A program made the translations under genes and the position numbers. DNA of 37,028 bases from Planctomycetota bacterium (GTDB lineage Bacteria; Planctomycetota; Phycisphaerae; WQYP01), in the NCBI GenBank assembly GCA_021809365.1, contig JAKBAC010000013.1, positions 1-37,028 of the forward strand. Direction: 5' to 3'. This document shows positions 31,721 to 37,028 of this stretch, in pieces (the stretch's first letter is position 1; every line of letters starts with the position of its first letter). Under the pieces are notes generated by a model. It made no database searches. It saw nothing but the letters and a program-made list of their open reading frames with translations, and was not told the DNA's origin.

Positions 31721-34499
31721 ATTCCGCATACACCACATACGGCTCAATGGAAGCCGAGATAATTTCCGCCGGTTTATCCACTGCCCGCAGGCATAGCGCG
31801 ATGACATTTTTACCGCCGGGCTTCGTGTCCAGCCAGCACTCCGGCAGATAATATTCCCGCTGGCCGCCATGTTCCCAGAATCGGCCATACGCGTGACCGT
31901 TGACATAAATAAACCCCGTACCCGTGGCTTGAATTTTGAGGCACCAAGGCAGCCAGACATCTGCCGGTACGCCCGGCAACGTAAATTCCATGCGATGCCA
32001 GGATAAAAGTTCCGCTTTTTCTCCGGCCTTGGGGTTACCGGTCAGCATGCGCTGCGTCCATGTGGAGTCATCAAATTCCGACTTATGCCAGCCCAACGCG
32101 ATTCCGCTTGGATGCGGCGCGAATTCCAATGAACCAACCCGTTTTGCAAGATTCGGCGTGGCCGTGGCGGACATGAGCTTGACTCCCCCCAACCCGCCGA
32201 CACCATCCACGTTTTGCACCAACACCGCAATCGTATTGTTTCCAACATGGAACAAATTACGCGCGTTGAACTTCCATGTTTTGGACCAGTTATTCGTATA
32301 CCCCAGCGATTTGCCGTTGACATATATCCAACCGTTATCATCAATGCGGCTGAAGCATAACGCGGTCTTTTTTGCGTTCAAATCATCGGCGGTGAAATCG
32401 AGAACGGCTCTGAAAACAGCACTGGTGTGCGGTTTAAGTTGCGTCGCGGCGGCGGCATCGGTGCATGCGGTATGTTGCCACCCGCGGGTAGATGTAGTCG
32501 CGCCAATATAAGGCGATGTGTCCGGATCATCCGGCTGCTTGATGATTTTCATCCGCCAGTTATTGATTTCCACACCAACTGCGGCCGAGGAAGTCACAGC
32601 GAGGTTAAAAATTCCATAAGTACCCTCCATGTCAATGCCACCGTTCGGATGGCCGCGATTCTCATACGCCACCAAAGCGGTGTGTTCACCGGGGGCCGGA
32701 TTACTTGGGAGAATAAACAACGCGGCATCCAGTGACTGCGCATTGGAATACACGATCTGCCGGTCCAATTTGAGCGTCGCGGTATCCGACTTGGCCATGG
32801 TTGCGGCCAGCGCAACGGCACCAACACTCGGCGGAAATGGCGCAAGATCTAAGCGAGCGCGGTAATAACTGAATCCACTGATGTAAACACCGAGTTCCGC
32901 CAGCGATTGGCCCTCTTGAATGGCCCGCCAGGTTGCAGGTTCCGGATCGGCGGCGAATTTCACGCTCTGGATCACAACGGCGGCAGGCAGATCAATCGGT
33001 CGCTTCCGTTCCGGCTGTTGCTCAGGCAGCCAGTGACCATTTGCCGCGGAAGTGGCCCCCGGAGCAAGATAAAGAATTTTGGATCCGAATGGTTCAAGTT
33101 CATAGCTGAAATCCAGATTGCCCACGCCCGGGATAACCGCATGGACGTTTCCCTTGCGCTCATGGCCATGCTGATCGGTGCGAATAAACAGATACATTCC
33201 ACCATCCGGAGCCTTGCGGGCCGCAAGATGAACATCCGCGAATCCCGTGGTGGCCTTGACCGCCAATGCGGTGGATTGCGCCAGTGCGGAACCATGGGTG
33301 TGCAACATGGCCGCCAGCCCTTTAACCGCCAGATATTTTGTTCCCACGCCGCCATTTTCGCGTATGGGCGCACTGTAATCATAAGAAGTTGCGATGCCGG
33401 CGGCGGGCCGTCCGCCGAAATTAGTCCCGCCGAAAAGCATGTAGTAGTTGATCATCGTCACGCCATTTTGAATGCAGAATAGTGTGAGATTGATAATCTG
33501 CGATGGAATCAGATCGGCGCGATAATGATCCGTCCGCGTGCGCAACGGAGGCACGTCCATAACCGAGCTGAACCATCCACCCTGCAATTCCGGCGTAAAT
33601 AACGGCGCATTGTCCTGGCGGCGGCGCGTTGATGCGATCCACTTGCCAACACTATCCACATCCCAGCCAGGATAAAAATCCCGCCCGTCAAAAAGTTGCC
33701 GGAGCTGCGGATTGGATGAACCTAAAATAAATTGTGCCTGATTAATAAACAGGGGTACTTCAATGCCGTTGTCCAGGGCACCGCGGACCAGCGACTCCAG
33801 GTATGTTTTCTTCTCCGGCACGGGCATGGAGGCATAGTCATATTCGTTTTCCACCTGAAAAATCAGCACACCCGGCACACCGGGCGCTTTGCGCGTGATC
33901 TGATATTTGGCAATAACCGGGCACACCGCGTTATACCAGTGCCGACTCCATGCCATGAATACAGGATCATCGCTGCGCAGCCATTCACCCTTATAGCCTT
34001 GTGGCTTTTTGGTCAACAGCCATTGCGGAAATCCGCCGGTGTCCCATTCCGCGCAGATATACGGGCCGGGGCGGATGCTGACATACAGCCCGAACTCCCG
34101 CGTGGCCATGGTCAGGAAATCTTCGAGATCGGCGAGATCAATTTTCGAATAATCATCCAGTCCGGCGGGCATTTCCAATTCGTGCATGTTCCATGCGACA
34201 TACGTTTGCACGGTATTGAAACCCGCTTCCTTAATTTTGGCAAAGCGCTCCCGCCACAGCGGTTTTGCGCAACGGTAGTAATGAAAGCATCCGCCATACA
34301 TAAAGAAGGGTTTATTTTCCAGAATCAGCGAATGATGATCATAGCGAATGCGATCCGGATGAGAAAACTTTCGTGGCGGTAGAACTCCGGATGCGGCGAA
34401 CACCGCGGATGATCCAATGTCCAGCGCGGCACCGGCGGATAACGCACCGGCCAGTTTTACAAAATCCCGACGATGCAGCTTGGGAAAAAAAACGTTCAT
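31698..34499 (-). CDS. GH35 beta-galactosidase, Tat-exported
   Basis: The 933-residue protein is a family 35 glycoside hydrolase. A twin-arginine signal (HRRDFVKLAGALSAGAALD, ending FAASG) shows export by Tat. The catalytic TIM barrel has ENKPFFMYGGCFHYYR, TVQTYVAWNMHE, RPGPYICAEWDTGGFP, the acid/base glutamate in QVENEYDYAS (about 217) and the nucleophile glutamate in TPELQGGWF (about 306), and NYYMLFGGTNFG. The C-terminal half holds beta-sandwich (jelly-roll) domains, with WIYVNGKSLGYTNNWSKTWKFN and FIYVNGHAYGRFWEHGGQ. ATG 34499 follows GAGG at 8 nt. The gene lies 78 bp after a GH-A hydrolase gene on the same strand. Confidence 0.93.
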   Translation of the reverse strand: MNVFFPKLHRRDFVKLAGALSAGAALDIGSSAVFAASGVLPPRKFSHPDRIRYDHHSLILENKPFFMYGGCFHYYRCAKPLWRERFAKIKEAGFNTVQTYVAWNMHELEMPAGLDDYSKIDLADLEDFLTMATREFGLYVSIRPGPYICAEWDTGGFPQWLLTKKPQGYKGEWLRSDDPVFMAWSRHWYNAVCPVIAKYQITRKAPGVPGVLIFQVENEYDYASMPVPEKKTYLESLVRGALDNGIEVPLFINQAQFILGSSNPQLRQLFDGRDFYPGWDVDSVGKWIASTRRRQDNAPLFTPELQGGWFSSVMDVPPLRTRTDHYRADLIPSQIINLTLFCIQNGVTMINYYMLFGGTNFGGRPAAGIATSYDYSAPIRENGGVGTKYLAVKGLAAMLHTHGSALAQSTALAVKATTGFADVHLAARKAPDGGMYLFIRTDQHGHERKGNVHAVIPGVGNLDFSYELEPFGSKILYLAPGATSAANGHWLPEQQPERKRPIDLPAAVVIQSVKFAADPEPATWRAIQEGQSLAELGVYISGFSYYRARLDLAPFPPSVGAVALAATMAKSDTATLKLDRQIVYSNAQSLDAALFILPSNPAPGEHTALVAYENRGHPNGGIDMEGTYGIFNLAVTSSAAVGVEINNWRMKIIKQPDDPDTSPYIGATTSTRGWQHTACTDAAAATQLKPHTSAVFRAVLDFTADDLNAKKTALCFSRIDDNGWIYVNGKSLGYTNNWSKTWKFNARNLFHVGNNTIAVLVQNVDGVGGLGGVKLMSATATPNLAKRVGSLEFAPHPSGIALGWHKSEFDDSTWTQRMLTGNPKAGEKAELLSWHRMEFTLPGVPADVWLPWCLKIQATGTGFIYVNGHAYGRFWEHGGQREYYLPECWLDTKPGGKNVIALCLRAVDKPAEIISASIEPYVVYAEYRHGTSH

Positions 34500-34577
34500 A
34501 CCTGTTACCTCGCAATAGGGAAGTGCCGGAAGTCCGTCCGATTCCAGTGCGGCGGTTCCGTGCCGACGGATCACAAA

Positions 34578-35867
34578 TCAATACGTAATGTATAGCGGAC
34601 TGCCTGTGACTTTGACGGTAATTGTACCGGCGGAAGCCTTGGCCGGCACAGCTTTGCCGAAAATATTGCGCACGGAAACGGAGGCTTTGACACCCGCCGT
34701 GGGAATTACCAGCGTTTGCGCCCTGGCTTTGTCGGGCCGCGTGTTACGTCCTTTGGGAACGGTCCACGCGATGATTAGTTTACTCTTTCCAGCCTTCTCA
34801 AAAAGCACCACATAATCCACACGGCTTCCCACTTTCAGGCGGCGGACAAAATGATAGCCCGCCAATTGGGCGGTCATAAACTGGCACGCACGGTATATGG
34901 GCAGCAAAGGGCGTCGACCATTGTAAACATTAAATCCGGCGGCATCGCGCGTGTCCCAGTTGTACCAGATGGTCAGCGGAACATGGCACATCTGATCGAC
35001 GACATATAGTCGCACAAATAACATGGCCTGCTCGCCGCGGGTGATTTTCTTTCCGGTTGGATAGCCCACTTCACTTGCCACCACCGGAAAATCTGCGGGG
35101 GCACCGGCCTTCGCCATCATTTGACGCAAAATGGCAAAGCCTTCATCCGGAGCGGAACCGGGTTGATGGGTATTAATGGACAATTCCGGACGTGGAAATC
35201 CATAAGGATGCACTGATAATGCATTGATGCCGGTTCGCAGCAAACCATCTTTCAGTGCCTGACGCAGCCACTTAAAAGAACCTTTCCAGAGGCATGACAC
35301 CGCTCCGCCAAGTATATAGCAATGAGGGTTTGCGGCACGCATGGCTGAAACCGTTTTTTTAACCAGTGCCACATATTCATTGGCAAACGTGGGAGAGTTC
35401 AAGCCGCCAATTCCCTTCCAGAATCCGACGTTCGGTTCATTCCATATCTCCCAAATCACATGGCGGCCTTCAAAATGCCTGGCCGATGCCGCCGCCCATC
35501 GAGCATAAGCGTCTCTACCCGCAGCCGAAGTTTCGGGTTTGGGATACAGCGGATTGCCATAATCCAGAATGAATATGGGGCGAATTCCCGCGGCAACCAA
35601 TCCCCTGAGCATGGTGTCGTATGCGGTGAAGTTATACTGGCCCTTCTTCTTCTCGACGACGGCCCAGTTATAATCCGCACGAATGAACCTCGCCCCGGAT
35701 GCCTTGATCGCATCCCAGTTGCGGGTATTACCCATGATATGAATATTAAAGCCCAGCCCCGCCGGCACCGGCTGTCCCTGCGCCGCGGACTGTGGAAAAG
35801 CCGCGATTCCAAACGCCAGCATCAAGGATGCCGGTACACCTAAAATTCCCTTGAAAATTCGTTTCAT
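34578..35867 (-). CDS. Secreted clan GH-A glycoside hydrolase (GH39/GH5-like)
   Basis: The 429-residue secreted enzyme has a signal peptide (MKRIFKGILGVPASLMLAFGIAAFPQSAAQ). The TIM barrel shows RFIRADYNWAVVEKKKGQYNF, IFILDYGNPLY, the acid/base motif WEIWNEPNVGFW (Glu near 140) and the likely nucleophile in VVASEVGYPTGKK (near 264). The last about 90 residues form a beta-rich domain (GTITVKVTGSPLYITY). The family is GH39-like or GH5-like, close in style to PslG; the substrate is unknown. ATG 35867 follows GGAG at 8 nt; a longer frame starts at 36002 but lacks a ribosome binding site. It precedes the GH35 gene, so the pair probably degrades a common polysaccharide outside the cell. Confidence 0.85.
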   Translation of the reverse strand: MKRIFKGILGVPASLMLAFGIAAFPQSAAQGQPVPAGLGFNIHIMGNTRNWDAIKASGARFIRADYNWAVVEKKKGQYNFTAYDTMLRGLVAAGIRPIFILDYGNPLYPKPETSAAGRDAYARWAAASARHFEGRHVIWEIWNEPNVGFWKGIGGLNSPTFANEYVALVKKTVSAMRAANPHCYILGGAVSCLWKGSFKWLRQALKDGLLRTGINALSVHPYGFPRPELSINTHQPGSAPDEGFAILRQMMAKAGAPADFPVVASEVGYPTGKKITRGEQAMLFVRLYVVDQMCHVPLTIWYNWDTRDAAGFNVYNGRRPLLPIYRACQFMTAQLAGYHFVRRLKVGSRVDYVVLFEKAGKSKLIIAWTVPKGRNTRPDKARAQTLVIPTAGVKASVSVRNIFGKAVPAKASAGTITVKVTGSPLYITY

Positions 35868-36210
35868 CGCGTCATCTCCAAAATAAACAACTACCGCCAA
35901 TATGCACTGGGCTTCCAATATCGTGAAGCCTGTTACGCTTTTCCTCCCGTGGCAATTTTTTAATGTATACCTGAATTTGCTGGCGGTCAATGCCTTCATC
36001 ACCGCCCGATTGCGATGATGGTGCCCGCAATCATCGGCTGCACCAGGCGTGTTTTTCGCAACGCGGCGGCAATTTAAATGTGCCCGCGAACACCACGGAT
36101 GGTGCCGCCCGGAAAACTTGCCACGCCCGAATTGGGTTGCATTCGATGGCGCTTTTGGCGCATAATGTTTTTGGCGGAGGCTGGACCGAGGTATATAAGG
36201 GTCGGCCTCT
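35868..36210. other. Divergent intergenic region
   Basis: This 343-bp gap separates the glycoside hydrolase operon from the ATP-grasp gene. Short open frames here have no recognisable features, and I see no clear promoter. AAGG near 36197-36200 may be the ribosome binding site of the next gene. Confidence 0.35.
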
Positions 36211-37028
36211 ATGTTTCAAGGTTATGAGATTGACGGTCTTTTCGACGAGATGTTTGAAAAGCCGGAGCGGCCAAGGCCGCATTACTCCACGCTGTATTCC
36301 CGCCTGCATGACCTGGGCATGACGGCGCTGCAGCATCGCAGCCGGATGGCGGATGTGTGCTTTCGCAACCAGGGTATCACGTTCACGGTATATAAAGATA
36401 CGCTGGGCGTGGAGAAGATATTTCCATTTGATTTAATTCCGCGCATTATTCCGGACCGGGAATGGGCCAAACTGGAGCGCGGATTGATTCAGCGTATTAC
36501 GGCGCTGAATCTGTTTTGTCACGATATTTATCATCAGCAGGCGATTCTGAGGGAGAAGGTGCTTGATGCGGAGTTGGTCTATGGGGCCAAGATGTTTCGC
36601 CGGGAGATGATCGGCGTGAACATTCCGCGGGATATATACATTACGATCTGCGGGACGGACTTAATTCGTGACGCGCAGGGCAATTACCTGGTGCTGGAGG
36701 ACAATTGCCGCACACCCAGCGGGGTCAGCTATGTGCTGGAAAACCGGGCGGTGATGAAGCGGGTTTTCCCCGCGCTATTTCAGGCGGCGGGGGTGCGGCC
36801 CATTGAAGATTATCCGCATAATCTGCTGCGTTGTCTCAAACATCTGGCCCCGTCAAATGTGGAAGAACCGTGCATTGTGGTATTGACGCCGGGGGTGTTT
36901 AACTCGGCGTATTTTGAGCACAGCTTTCTGGCCCGGCAAATGGGGGTGGAACTCGTGGAGGGCCGGGATCTGCTGGTGGAAAATAATTACATTTATATGC
37001 GTACCACCGCGGGGTTGCGGCGGGTGGA
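36211..37028 (+). CDS. Circularly permuted ATP-grasp protein (COG2308 type), partial
   Basis: The gene runs off the right edge, so only the first 272 residues are seen. They match the circularly permuted ATP-grasp type 2 family (DUF404/DUF407): [25 protein letters not shown], then [55 protein letters not shown], and the nucleotide-binding phrase [32 protein letters not shown]. The frame stays open to the end with [20 protein letters not shown], a typical continuation. It is often followed by an alpha-E-domain gene and a transglutaminase in peptide ligase-type clusters, but those would lie outside the window. Start ATG 36211 was chosen as the first in frame. Confidence 0.92.
   Translation, partial: MFQGYEIDGLFDEMFEKPERPRPHYSTLYSRLHDLGMTALQHRSRMADVCFRNQGITFTVYKDTLGVEKIFPFDLIPRIIPDREWAKLERGLIQRITALNLFCHDIYHQQAILREKVLDAELVYGAKMFRREMIGVNIPRDIYITICGTDLIRDAQGNYLVLEDNCRTPSGVSYVLENRAVMKRVFPALFQAAGVRPIEDYPHNLLRCLKHLAPSNVEEPCIVVLTPGVFNSAYFEHSFLARQMGVELVEGRDLLVENNYIYMRTTAGLRRV

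Noticed and set aside
35868..36002. In-frame extension of the GH-A gene that contains GFTILEAQCILAVVV, resembling a type IV pilin leader
   Set aside because: The ribosome binding site and a normal signal peptide fit the ATG at 35867; the pilin-like stretch has no strong start and the E is not followed by a normal pilin helix.
1..37028. CRISPR array, tRNA or rRNA genes
   Set aside because: I saw no regularly spaced repeats and no tRNA-like cloverleaf or rRNA blocks. A dedicated search (tRNAscan, Infernal) would be needed to be certain.

Overview
The window looks like a chromosomal segment of a Planctomycetota bacterium, most likely of the Phycisphaerae type. This is an inference from gene content and style: moderate-to-high GC, a Gram-negative envelope (TolC-type porin, lipoproteins, periplasmic adaptor), a YcfL/LpoB-like lipoprotein pair, Tat-exported glycoside hydrolases, and weak Shine-Dalgarno use at several genes. 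No rRNA or tRNA gene was seen. The RNase P RNA gene is present.

Layout. 0.2-4.5 kb: a tripartite efflux operon (HlyD/MacA-type adaptor, MacB-type permease without its ATPase, TolC-type lipoprotein). 4.5-13.2 kb: tRNA modification genes (mnmA on minus, truD on plus), a CrtC/AttH-like protein, the YcfL + LpoB-like lipoprotein pair (minus), and a SWIM-SNF2 helicase. 13.4-18.9 kb: an accessory stretch with a Phd-type antitoxin plus a deleted VapC toxin, a cupin / cytochrome c / AhpD-like group (minus), an intact RHH-PIN pair, an oxidoreductase fragment, a small protein plus AbiEii-like nucleotidyltransferase, a DUF488 protein, a peroxiredoxin, and another small protein followed by an internally deleted nucleotidyltransferase. 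19.2-24.1 kb: dnaG, a MntA/HepT-type pair (minus), rnpB with its promoter and terminator hairpin, a 181-bp fold-back MITE with a 10-bp target duplication, and a Dph6-like PP-loop ATPase. 24.1-31.4 kb: an unrecognised membrane-anchored helical protein (minus), the tsf-pyrH-frr operon (without rpsB), and a 1131-residue TPR-like protein. 31.4-37.0 kb: a dispersed repeat, a two-gene glycoside hydrolase operon (clan GH-A enzyme and GH35 beta-galactosidase, minus), and the 5' part of a circularly permuted ATP-grasp gene that runs off the right end.

The most unusual content lies between 13.4 and 22.1 kb. Five toxin-antitoxin-like modules sit among housekeeping genes. In two of them the toxin/transferase gene has lost its middle while both ends remain readable and the small upstream partner is intact. 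Two of the small partner genes have good -10 boxes only 6-7 nt before their ATG, which suggests leaderless transcripts. One antitoxin start codon sits exactly at the end of a 39-bp sequence that matches a terminus of the MITE found 9.7 kb away. Two further repeat families were found: a dispersed element at positions 1-101 and 31478-31626, and a conserved C-terminal peptide shared by an orphan reading frame behind the GH35 gene and the unrecognised gene at 24.1-25.4 kb.
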